Origin: Prevotellaceae bacterium
Lineage (GTDB): Bacteria; Bacteroidota; Bacteroidia; Bacteroidales; UBA932
Assembly (NCBI GenBank): GCA_031278135.1
Contig: JAITKY010000277.1
Span: 1 to 7,288, forward strand
Direction: 5' to 3'
Length of the DNA stretch: 7,288 bases
Part shown: piece by piece, positions 1 to 5,526 of the stretch
How the letters are laid out: the number at the start of each line of letters is the position of its first letter
Position numbering within the stretch: position 1 is the stretch's first letter
Position numbers and translations under genes: made by a program
Notes under the pieces: model-generated
Told to the model about the DNA's origin: nothing
Databases searched by the model: none
Seen by the model: only the letters and a program-made list of their open reading frames with translations

Positions 1-91
1 AACACAAAACATACATAATCAAAATTTTATTCTTCATTTATTATAAGATAAAAAACAGTTTAAATGTTATTATTAACGGGCTATGTATATG

Positions 92-128
92 CAAAAATCG
101 TGCCAAAGTATTTATTGGCGATATTTTG
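92..128. repeat. Imperfect hairpin, about 13 paired bases
   Basis: The arms 92-106 (CAAAAATCGTGCCAA) and 115-128 (TTGGCGATATTTTG) pair as CAAAA, ATC and GCCAA blocks with a 2-base bulge on the left and a 1-base bulge on the right. The loop is 8 bases. No T tract follows on either strand, so it is not a standard intrinsic terminator. Function unknown. Confidence 0.55.
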
Positions 129-170
129 AATAAGAAATGGAAAATTAATAAGATAGATATAACAATACTT

Positions 171-245
171 CCTGCTGGGACGACACTTTATTGAGATATG
201 AGTGAAATCTTAAACAACCAATTAATAAAGTGTCGTCGCTGCGGG
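171..245. repeat. Long inverted repeat with perfect 14-bp core
   Basis: GACGACACTTTATT at 179-192 is repeated exactly as its reverse complement at 224-237. Outside this, 171-178 (CCTGCTGG) and 238-245 (GCTGCGGG) continue the pairing with one G-T wobble and two mismatches, giving about 20 of 22 paired positions around a 31-base spacer. The arms are GC-richer than their surroundings. No T tract follows on either strand and no recombinase gene is present. Candidates are a stable RNA hairpin, a miniature inverted-repeat element or a protein-binding palindrome. Confidence 0.75.
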
Positions 246-249
246 ACTT

Positions 250-309
250 TAATAAGTGGAAACCTTATTATAAACAATGTTAGACATTAAGAATAATAAT
301 TTTCCACTT
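250..309. repeat. Two mutually exclusive stems sharing one arm
   Basis: TAATAAG at 250-256 pairs with CTTATTA at 264-270 around a 7-base loop. AAGTGGAAA at 254-262 alternatively pairs perfectly with TTTCCACTT at 301-309. The two stems overlap at 254-256, so only one can form at a time. On the minus strand they lie just after the Bax inhibitor gene and could belong to its transcript end, but only a short ATTA follows the longer stem, so a terminator role is weak. Confidence 0.45.
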
Positions 310-341
310 TTTTTTAAAATCATTAAATCCTAATCTATTTT

Positions 342-1112
342 TTAGTTTCTTGATGCAATTTTAGAAAGCAATCGTAAGATTTCCAGGTACAACCATACCA
401 GAGTAAGCAGTAATCCGAACGCTCCGTACCATTCCATATACTTGGGCGCTCCCATTTGAGAACCTTTTTCGATGAAATCGAAATCAAGCAACAGATTCAT
501 AGCCGCAATCACCACAATTACAGCGCTTATACCTATACTCAGCCAACTTGCACCGTGATAAAAAGGAGTTGCTACATGAAATAGGTTAAGGATAATAACC
601 ACCAAATAAAACACTCCTATACTGATGGTTGCAATCACTATCACCGAGCGCAGTTTGTTTGTCACTTTAATCAATCGCGTTTGGTAACAAAACAGCATCA
701 CTAAAGCCGTCAATAAAGTTATTGTTACGGCAGTAAATACGATTCCCTGAAACCGTTCTTCAAATGCTTTTTCAAAAAATGCCGATATCGCTCCGAGAGC
801 AAACCCTTCTGCTGCTGCGTATAAAGGTGCAAGATAGGGTGAAGTTTTGGGTGCAAAACAGATTATCAATGCAAGTACTAATCCTGAAATCAGTCCTCCC
901 CACAACCATGGAGTAACAGCTGTCGGATTGTTTGCATAAAAAACAATGTACCAAGTGTAGGATGCAGCCAAAACCGTCATCGCTATCAACATAAACGTTT
1001 TGATAACAGAGCCTTTCACTGTCATTGTCCCACTCGGGGAACTTACTGAAGCAACTTTCTCAAAAATGCTTTCTTTCATTGCCGGATTCGATGAATTTCC
1101 AAATATAGCCAT
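342..1112 (-). CDS. Bax inhibitor-1/YccA family membrane protein
   Basis: This 256-residue protein is an integral membrane protein of the Bax inhibitor-1 (TMBIM) superfamily, in its bacterial YccA-like branch. Seven hydrophobic segments can be seen at about residues 36-60, 67-87, 92-114, 121-143, 155-178, 189-208 and 227-250. They are preceded by a polar N-terminal tail with the sequence SSNPAMKES, typical of this branch. The acidic cluster DFDFIE at 210-215, at the end of helix 6, is a family signature; in characterised relatives, aspartates near here form a pH-sensitive latch for a calcium leak. Whether this protein conducts calcium is not known. Length is normal for the family. The start is the first ATG, with no Shine-Dalgarno, downstream of a Bacteroidota-type -7 element. 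It appears to be transcribed alone, divergently from tRNA-Lys. Confidence 0.93.
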   Translation of the reverse strand: MAIFGNSSNPAMKESIFEKVASVSSPSGTMTVKGSVIKTFMLIAMTVLAASYTWYIVFYANNPTAVTPWLWGGLISGLVLALIICFAPKTSPYLAPLYAAAEGFALGAISAFFEKAFEERFQGIVFTAVTITLLTALVMLFCYQTRLIKVTNKLRSVIVIATISIGVFYLVVIILNLFHVATPFYHGASWLSIGISAVIVVIAAMNLLLDFDFIEKGSQMGAPKYMEWYGAFGLLLTLVWLYLEILRLLSKIASRN

Positions 1113-1159
1113 ATTATTAATACTTTAAAACATTAAAAAACTAAAATTAAATTTTCGTG

Positions 1160-1186
1160 CAAAAGTAGTAAAAAAAATTGAATCAA
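1160..1186 (-). promoter_or_regulatory. Promoter of the Bax inhibitor gene
   Basis: Read on the minus strand, TACTTTTG (1167-1160) matches the Bacteroidota -7 consensus TAnnTTTG exactly. A TTG at 1186-1184 is a possible -33 element, but its spacing of 16 bases is shorter than the usual 19-21. The predicted transcript start near 1153 leaves a leader of about 40 bases before the ATG. Confidence 0.5.
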
Positions 1187-1228
1187 CTGATTTTTTTCCG
1201 GGAATTGAAAAAAAATCGGTCAATTCAA
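1178..1228. repeat. AT-rich palindrome between divergent promoters
   Basis: The arm 1178-1197 (TTGAATCAACTGATTTTTTT) and the arm 1209-1228 are reverse complements at 17 of 20 positions, separated by about 11 bases. It covers the expected -33 zones of both the leftward Bax inhibitor promoter and the rightward tRNA promoter. It could be an operator, a hairpin that insulates the two transcripts, or a fold of low-complexity A and T runs. Confidence 0.5.
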
Positions 1229-1238
1229 ATTTTTCATA

Positions 1239-1246
1239 TATCTTTG
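1239..1246 (+). promoter_or_regulatory. -7 element of the tRNA-Lys promoter
   Basis: TATCTTTG matches TAnnTTTG and lies 17 bases before the first tRNA base, so transcription would begin close to 1253. No clear TTTG is seen 19-21 bases upstream, so only the -7 element is supported. Confidence 0.55.
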
Positions 1247-1262
1247 CCCCCGCATTTTTAGA

Positions 1263-1335
1263 GACTCCGTAGCTCAGTTGGTAGAGCAATTGACTCTTAA
1301 TCAATGGGTCGAGAGTTCGAGCCTCTCCGGGGTCA
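1263..1335 (+). tRNA. tRNA-Lys (anticodon CUU)
   Basis: A complete 73-base cloverleaf can be folded by eye. The acceptor stem is GACTCCG (1263-1269) with CGGGGTC (1328-1334), including one T-G wobble, followed by discriminator A. The D arm is GCTC/GAGC around AGTTGGTA. The anticodon stem ATTGA/TCAAT carries the loop CTCTTAA, giving anticodon CTT, which reads AAG lysine codons. The T arm is GAGAG/CTCTC around TTCGAGC. CCA is not encoded. A -7 element lies just upstream and a hairpin terminator just downstream, so this is a single-tRNA transcription unit. No integrase or duplicated tRNA 3' end is visible, so it shows no sign of use as an integration site within this window. Confidence 0.97.
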
Positions 1336-1341
1336 CTCAAT

Positions 1342-1378
1342 AAAAACGCCTTCGATTCAGTATATCAAAGGCGTTTTT
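1342..1378 (+). terminator. Intrinsic terminator of tRNA-Lys
   Basis: AAAAACGCCTT (1342-1352) pairs perfectly with AAGGCGTTTTT (1368-1378) around a 15-base loop, and the 3' arm ends in a T run. It begins 7 bases after the tRNA. The A run on the 5' arm would let it work on the opposite strand too, but no gene points into it from the right. Confidence 0.85.
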
Positions 1379-1532
1379 CTTTTATATCGAAGTAGTGGCA
1401 AAATTTTTTTGCCCTCACAGTATCAGAATTTACAGAAGTGCAGTTTTGAGTGAACAGATTGTAGGCTGAAAAGTATTGCCGGTTTTATGTTTAGAGTATG
1501 GACTTGCCGGCTGTAGAAGTAGTTACAAATAT

Positions 1533-1561
1533 GTTAATTCTGCAAATTTTGTTAATTTTGC
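1533..1561 (+). repeat. Direct repeat at the HD-protein promoter
   Basis: GTTAATTCTGC (1533-1543) recurs as GTTAATTTTGC (1551-1561), differing at one base, with a period of 18. The copies flank and overlap the predicted -33 element of the downstream gene. This could be a tandem operator, though AT-rich sequence makes chance similarity plausible. Confidence 0.35.
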
Positions 1562-1580
1562 CATAAAAAACGTATCTTTG
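1547..1580 (+). promoter_or_regulatory. Promoter of the HD-domain gene
   Basis: TTTTG at 1547-1551 and TATCTTTG at 1573-1580 are separated by 21 bases, matching the Bacteroidota TTTG / TAnnTTTG promoter in sequence and spacing. The transcript should start near 1587, leaving only about 16 bases before the ATG and no room for a usual ribosome binding site. Confidence 0.65.
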
Positions 1581-1602
1581 CACGTCAAAAAATATATGAA
1601 AG

Positions 1603-2163
1603 ATGATATCAAGAAAAGAAGCGTGGGCGTTACTCACCGAATACAATCAGGACGATTTTCATTTGCGGCATGCGCAAATTGTGGAAGGTGTAATGCGTTA
1701 TTTTGCTGTGTCGTTGGGCTACGAAGAAGAGGCTGATTTCTGGGCGATTGTCGGATTATTGCACGACCTCGACTTTGAAATGTATCCCGGAGAACACTGT
1801 ATCCGCCAGCAGCAAATCATGCGAGAAAACAACTTGGACGAACGGCTGATACGTGCAACAGCAAGTCACGGTTACGGCATAAAGGTGGACATCGAACCTG
1901 TCCATGAAATGGAAAAAGTCCTGTATGCTGTCGATGAATTGACAGGATTGATTGGCGCTGTTGCATTGATGCGACCATCCAAAAGCGTGATGGATCTGGA
2001 AGTTCCGTCGGTGCTAAAAAAGTTTAGATCAACAAATTTCGCAGCAGGCTGTTCACGGGAAGTGATCGAGCGTGGCGTTGCAATGTTGGGATGGGATTTG
2101 AATACGTTGATAGAAAAAACAATCCTTGCCATGCGGTTGTTGGAAGGAACCGTTTTCTCTTAA
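1603..2163 (+). CDS. HD domain-containing hydrolase
   Basis: This is a 186-residue soluble protein of the HD/HDIG metal-dependent phosphohydrolase superfamily. Metal ligands can be placed at His23 (in FHLRHAQIVEGVM), His54-Asp55 (GLLHDLDFE), probably His65 and/or His89 (ASHGYG), and Asp111 (YAVDELTGLI). The order and spacing fit a single intact HD domain of about residues 18-130, followed by a helical C-terminal part. Members of this subgroup are usually annotated only as HDIG-domain hydrolases. The likely chemistry is phosphate-ester or nucleotide hydrolysis, but the substrate cannot be read from the sequence. An overlapping frame starting at 1596 gives no family resemblance, so the ATG at 1603 is preferred. 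The gene has its own promoter and appears to be a single-gene unit, converging on the lipoprotein gene to its right. Confidence 0.9.
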   Translation: MISRKEAWALLTEYNQDDFHLRHAQIVEGVMRYFAVSLGYEEEADFWAIVGLLHDLDFEMYPGEHCIRQQQIMRENNLDERLIRATASHGYGIKVDIEPVHEMEKVLYAVDELTGLIGAVALMRPSKSVMDLEVPSVLKKFRSTNFAAGCSREVIERGVAMLGWDLNTLIEKTILAMRLLEGTVFS

Positions 2164-2186
2164 TCCGAATAAACTACATTAACCGG

Positions 2187-2227
2187 AATTTTGAGGAATA
2201 GATAAAAGAATTGGAAGCCTCAAATTT
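2187..2227 (+). terminator. Possible terminator of the HD-domain gene
   Basis: AATTTTGAGG (2187-2196) pairs with CCTCAAATTT (2218-2227) at nine of ten positions, and T residues continue just after. It lies 23 bases past the stop codon at 2161-2163. The 21-base loop and AT-rich stem make it weaker than a typical terminator. Nothing better is seen in the 158 bases separating the two convergent genes. Confidence 0.4.
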
Positions 2228-2321
2228 TTAAAGTTACTTGGATTGTTTGTAAAATTGCCGCTGCAATAATGGATTGGTTATTGGGCAAGTGAAAAAAGTT
2301 CGCGTAAGAGATGGAGTAAGT

Positions 2322-3482
2322 TCATTCCTGCATCAGATTAATGACAAGGGACTGAAAAAGGCTTTCCGAAAGTTCGGCGATATATTTTTCGAAAACAGAG
2401 ATATCGGAAAAAGTTCCTGCTTTACTCCATGCGTAACCGGAATAGTATGTTATGGACTTATCGCAGTCGCAGACAGCCAAAACATGTGAATACGAATCAT
2501 TCCCGATTTTATAAGTTTTGAGGGCTGTTTTTTTGTATCCATCGGGAAATACCATTGCCATAGCTACATTTTCGACTTTTTTGCTGTATGGTTCGAGGTA
2601 TATCACATAATTGTCTTTTGCGATAATCGAATCGTTTCCGTTACGTTTCACAACTCCAGCGGCTACGGTAATTTTTCCGGAAACGCCTTCGTATGATTGA
2701 GTTATCTTAGTTAATTGAGAACCTGCGTCAATTGAAAACGTACGCGTTTCGGCATATTCTTTTCCGTTCACGTTGAGTTTGTTGTACGTAAGTTTGAAAG
2801 TAGAACGGATGGGACCGTTTTCCAGCAATTCCTGATATACAAAATTTTCGTTCAGCCACAACGAATCGTTCACAAAGGGAGCCATTGCACCGGCTCCCAG
2901 TGAACGTCCAACCTTATAATCATCAAGACCTTCGCCATGATCTTCGTGATATGATGCTTTTCCCGTCAAGTCGTCGTTATACCATTTATCGATAATCAAT
3001 TTGTCAGTCTTTTTATACCATACGTCGATGCCATTACTTGGTCCGTCGATGGGTTTCAACGCTGCTCCATAGATACGGAAAGCCACTTTGTCGTTTTCCC
3101 ATGCAAAATCGTCTTTTCTCTCCTTGATAAATCGAGCGTAAGTTTTCGGCTCGAACTTCCGGATCTCTTTTCCCTTTTTCAATACAAAAGATTGAGTTTC
3201 ACCTGCTTTTATATCAAGTTGAAAAATGATTTTTTTATCGTACGTTATCTGGTATGCTACAGATGCGTCGTGCGAATCTGTAAGTTCGATTTTCCGGTAA
3301 TCGAATGTTCCAAGTCTCTGTTCTACATCCTGTAAAGGGATTTCCACTGTTTGGCTTCTCCTGTCGAAACCCGACGGATTCTGCACCGTTAACACCATTT
3401 TCTTCGCTTCGCATGATGTAAACAATATCAGCGCCACGACAACGACAAAGTTCTTTACATTGACAATTACCGGACTATACAT
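2322..3482 (-). CDS. DUF4861 family lipoprotein
   Basis: This 386-residue protein resembles the DUF4861 family, found mainly in Bacteroidota. The start is set at the ATG ending at 3482, not the longer frame from 3521, because it gives a compact lipoprotein signal. A hydrophobic stretch FVVVVALILFTSC puts the lipid-carrying Cys at residue 24. It also leaves a 10-base gap after the hexokinase stop codon rather than an overlap. Family-like segments are DFAWENDKVAFRIYG (125-139), YHEDHGEG (178-185), GRSLGAGAMAPF (192-203) and ENGPIRSTF (221-229), in a protein otherwise rich in predicted beta strands. The role of the family is not established; from memory it turns up in carbohydrate-use loci, which suits its position behind a hexokinase gene. 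It probably sits in the envelope facing the periplasm or the surface. There is no Shine-Dalgarno, so translation may be coupled to hexokinase. Confidence 0.85.
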   Translation of the reverse strand: MYSPVIVNVKNFVVVVALILFTSCEAKKMVLTVQNPSGFDRRSQTVEIPLQDVEQRLGTFDYRKIELTDSHDASVAYQITYDKKIIFQLDIKAGETQSFVLKKGKEIRKFEPKTYARFIKERKDDFAWENDKVAFRIYGAALKPIDGPSNGIDVWYKKTDKLIIDKWYNDDLTGKASYHEDHGEGLDDYKVGRSLGAGAMAPFVNDSLWLNENFVYQELLENGPIRSTFKLTYNKLNVNGKEYAETRTFSIDAGSQLTKITQSYEGVSGKITVAAGVVKRNGNDSIIAKDNYVIYLEPYSKKVENVAMAMVFPDGYKKTALKTYKIGNDSYSHVLAVCDCDKSITYYSGYAWSKAGTFSDISVFEKYIAELSESLFQSLVINLMQE

Positions 3483-3492
3483 ATTCAACAAT

Positions 3493-4701
3493 TTACGATA
3501 ATGCTGCAACCGCCGAACCAATCAGGTTGGCATTCGACATTATCGGGATATGTACCTGAATGTCAAGACCAAACTCTGCTAATAACCGGTGAAGTTCATC
3601 TAAAACGATGTCTTTATAGTTTTTGCCGAGAGAATCGTGACTCCAGAACAGGCTTCCTTCCGCTGTCAAACAAACGCTTTTGATTGAATTGTCGTGCGAA
3701 TGAAGAACCAGAATCAAACCTGCCAGCGAAGCCGCAACAAGTTTTGCCGACCGCTGGTAAATCCACCGCGACACGCGAACGTATCTTTTTTTGTGAATAT
3801 CAGGGAAATTCATTATGCTCGTTAACTTCTGGGCGTCGAATTTTTCTTCGAACTTGTCGCAAGGGAAAACCGATTTCAGGATTTCGCCAAGATACATTCC
3901 GGAAACGCCTTTTTCGAAACGTTGCCGTCCTTTGCTGTCGGAACAGGCATCCACTTTGTCGTCTATGACCGTCAAATACGGAGGATAGAAGTTTCCCGAT
4001 TCGAGATTGATGGGAATCAGACCTTTCTGCGTGTATCCGTGGTCGAGTTTCGTAATTTTGTCCGACTTGATGAATGTCGCCATATTAGTTCCGGTTCCCA
4101 CGATCAAGCCGATATGAGCTTGAGCGTTCCTGTCGGTCAATCCGGAGAAAAGGCTGGCGATAGTGTCGTTTATAACTTTGATACTCGTGAAATTAGCATG
4201 TTCGAGGTTTTTGTTTAGATATTCCATCAAAGGTTTACCAACAAAATCGTTGAGCATTTCCACGATGTTTACGCCTTTAGTCCAGCGAAGCAGTTTAGCA
4301 TCGCCATCGAGCGCAGGTTCAGCAGGATACGAAAAACAGTATCCTATAGAGTTCACGCCTTCCAGATTGAGTTCACTGATAAGATCAGCGATCTCTTCAA
4401 AGAGGTTTTCGCGGGTAAAACCATCCTCTTTCATCAGCGAAAGGTCTTTTTTGAACCCATTTTCGGGACGGATAACAGGTTTACCGTCAACGAAATCCAC
4501 TATTGCCGCCCGGTAATTAGTCCCGCCAAGATCGAGAACGAGGGCTTTCCCCTGTTCGATATTTTTGTTGGGATTAATGTAAGTAGGAAGGCACTGTACT
4601 TCCATGTTGTCTTTTTCAAGACCTTCATTTACTTTTGCTTCAAGAGATAAAGCAATTTTTTTCAGTTCTTTAGTCTCTAACTCAAATATATTCTTCTTCA
4701 T
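3493..4701 (-). CDS. Hexokinase (eukaryote-like hexokinase family)
   Basis: This 402-residue cytoplasmic enzyme should phosphorylate glucose or a similar hexose with ATP. It belongs to the eukaryote-like hexokinase family rather than the bacterial ROK or Glk glucokinases. Visible motifs in order: phosphate-1 loop LDLGGTNYRA (56-65), FSYPAE (123-128), sugar-contacting WTKG (140-143), NDT (178-180) with the expected catalytic base Asp179, GTGTN (202-206), NLESGNF (232-238) with Glu234, and FEKGVSGMYLGE (262-273) with Glu263. Near the C-terminus are the phosphate-2 loop AEGS (348-351) and the closing GSAVAA helix (395-400). It is shorter than yeast or human enzymes (about 465-486 residues), as is usual for bacterial members. 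All catalytic residues I can place are present. It is the first gene of a likely two-gene operon with the lipoprotein; no transporter or ROK gene is adjacent. Confidence 0.93.
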   Translation of the reverse strand: MKKNIFELETKELKKIALSLEAKVNEGLEKDNMEVQCLPTYINPNKNIEQGKALVLDLGGTNYRAAIVDFVDGKPVIRPENGFKKDLSLMKEDGFTRENLFEEIADLISELNLEGVNSIGYCFSYPAEPALDGDAKLLRWTKGVNIVEMLNDFVGKPLMEYLNKNLEHANFTSIKVINDTIASLFSGLTDRNAQAHIGLIVGTGTNMATFIKSDKITKLDHGYTQKGLIPINLESGNFYPPYLTVIDDKVDACSDSKGRQRFEKGVSGMYLGEILKSVFPCDKFEEKFDAQKLTSIMNFPDIHKKRYVRVSRWIYQRSAKLVAASLAGLILVLHSHDNSIKSVCLTAEGSLFWSHDSLGKNYKDIVLDELHRLLAEFGLDIQVHIPIMSNANLIGSAVAALS

Positions 4702-4752
4702 AGAGATGTTATTTTTAAAAATTTTTTAAAATAAAATATCATTATCTGGCTG

Positions 4753-4760
4753 CAAAGGTA
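4753..4760 (-). promoter_or_regulatory. -7 element of the hexokinase operon promoter
   Basis: Read on the minus strand, TACCTTTG fits TAnnTTTG. It predicts a transcript start near 4746 and a leader of about 45 bases before the hexokinase ATG. No TTTG is found at the expected -33 position, where the sequence is a GC-rich GCGCGA patch. Confidence 0.5.
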
Positions 4761-4824
4761 CATCTTTTTTTGATTCGCGCGTCATTTTATGAAAAATTTT
4801 TTTTCCTGTTTGCAGAATATCGCT

Positions 4825-4859
4825 GAAAAAGGGCAGTTTAGCGATTGCTGTACTGCCCT
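4825..4859 (-). terminator. Intrinsic terminator of the flavodoxin gene
   Basis: On the minus strand AGGGCAGT (4859-4852) pairs with ACTGCCCT (4837-4830) around a 14-base loop and is followed directly by TTTT. On the plus strand an A-rich run follows instead, so the signal points leftward. It begins 61 bases after the flavodoxin stop codon and separates that gene from the hexokinase promoter. Confidence 0.8.
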
Positions 4860-4920
4860 AAAATAAAATAAAAAATAAAAAAATTAATTTATTATTTTAC
4901 ATTTTGTAAAACAAAAGATA

Positions 4921-5415
4921 TTAATTCGTAATTGATTTTACCCACGAATCTATTCTTTCCGGGGTTTTGTCTTCTTCGTTATCGTTGTCGATTGCCAATC
5001 CAACAAATTTACCGTCAACAACGGCGTCGGTATCACCGGTTTCGTATCCGTCAGTCGAAACGCTGCCGATAATTTCACATCCTTTGTCTTTGATTGCGTC
5101 GTAGATTTTACGCATCGCTCCACAAAACGAATCGGAATAAGTGTAAGAATCGCCACAGCAAAACAGGGCAACGGTTTTTCCTCTTAAATCCGTCGATTTG
5201 AGGATGTCAAGATACTTTTCCCAAAAATACTGCAAATCGCCAATCCCTGTCGATGATGATCCGAAAATCAAAAAGTTATACGTCAACAAGTCGCCTCCAT
5301 TCGATTCGATATTGTGTACATCGCTCGCCGATATGCCTAATTTTCCGGCAATTATCCCGGCAACTTTTTCTGTTGTTCCTGTCGAAGAACCATAGAATAT
5401 TCCTGTTTTTCCCAT
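4921..5415 (-). CDS. fldA: Flavodoxin (long-chain type)
   Basis: This is a 164-residue cytoplasmic electron carrier binding FMN, which can replace ferredoxin for partners such as pyruvate oxidoreductase. The start MGKTGIFYGS is chosen because flavodoxins begin directly with the first beta strand; the longer frame from 5442 adds nine residues (MLIVKKLKI) with no counterpart. The FMN phosphate loop is SSTGTT (10-15). The 50s loop is SSSTGIGDLQ (53-62), in which Thr56 stands where most flavodoxins have Trp. The 90s loop CGDSYTYSDSFC (87-98) keeps Tyr93 as the likely ring-stacking residue. The segment from about 118 to 150, including DGKFVGLAID, is the long-chain insertion, and EEDKTPERIDSWV ends the fold in the usual way. 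The gene has its own terminator and is probably a single unit. Many flavodoxins respond to iron, but I see no clear operator here. Confidence 0.95.
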   Translation of the reverse strand: MGKTGIFYGSSTGTTEKVAGIIAGKLGISASDVHNIESNGGDLLTYNFLIFGSSSTGIGDLQYFWEKYLDILKSTDLRGKTVALFCCGDSYTYSDSFCGAMRKIYDAIKDKGCEIIGSVSTDGYETGDTDAVVDGKFVGLAIDNDNEEDKTPERIDSWVKSITN

Positions 5416-5462
5416 AATTTTTAACTTTTTTACTATTAACAAAATGTCTTATTTTAAAAGTG

Positions 5463-5494
5463 CAAATTAAATGAAAAAATCTGATGTACGAAAG
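5463..5494 (-). promoter_or_regulatory. Possible promoter of the flavodoxin gene
   Basis: On the minus strand TTAATTTG (5470-5463) differs from TAnnTTTG at one fixed base. CTTTCG (5494-5489) lies 18 bases upstream, as an imperfect -33 element. The leader would be about 40 bases. Both elements deviate, so this is tentative. Confidence 0.35.
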
Positions 5495-5526
5495 ATTTTT
5501 TTGATAGATAATATTTATGGAGCAAT

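Larger units (their letters stand above)
1..341. other. Structured non-coding region at left edge
   Basis: No reading frame of useful length or family resemblance is visible on either strand. The stretch is very AT-rich apart from the stem arms near 171-192 and 224-245. It holds at least four inverted repeats (92-128, 171-245, 250-270, and 254-262 with 301-309), listed separately. It lies downstream of the stop codon of the minus-strand Bax inhibitor gene, so part may be that gene's 3' untranslated region. No clean hairpin with a following T tract is seen that would end that transcript. It may also be a degraded mobile element or a small RNA gene; the sequence does not decide between these. 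Confidence 0.6.

Noticed and set aside
171..245. Invertible promoter flanked by inverted repeats, as in Bacteroides phase variation
   Set aside because: The spacer is only 31 bases, holds no promoter element, and no invertase gene is nearby.
279..285. GTTAGAC, resembling one half of an integron attC site
   Set aside because: No partner RYYYAAC at a suitable distance and no integron integrase are present; a seven-base degenerate match is expected by chance.
1263..1335. tRNA-Lys as an attachment site for an integrated element
   Set aside because: No integrase gene and no second copy of the tRNA 3' end are visible, and the flanking genes look like ordinary chromosomal genes.
1125..1340. Minus-strand frame of 71 codons across the tRNA (MSDPGEARTLDPL...)
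   Set aside because: It is the antisense of tRNA-Lys and its promoter region, a well-known kind of false gene.
1397..1413. GGCAAAA/TTTTGCC hairpin as a second tRNA terminator
   Set aside because: The loop is only three bases and no T tract follows; the strong hairpin at 1342-1378 already ends the tRNA transcript.
1476..1736. Plus-strand frame of 86 codons overlapping the HD gene
   Set aside because: It crosses the promoter and overlaps the clear HD-domain frame; the peptide shows no family features.
3483..3521. Upstream start for the DUF4861 protein at 3521
   Set aside because: It would overlap the end of hexokinase and place 13 extra residues before a lipoprotein signal peptide that begins naturally at 3482.
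3684..4516. Several plus-strand frames of 94-117 codons opposite hexokinase
   Set aside because: They are antisense to a strongly supported coding sequence and resemble no family.
5416..5442. Upstream start for flavodoxin at 5442
   Set aside because: It adds nine residues before the first beta strand that have no counterpart in flavodoxins.
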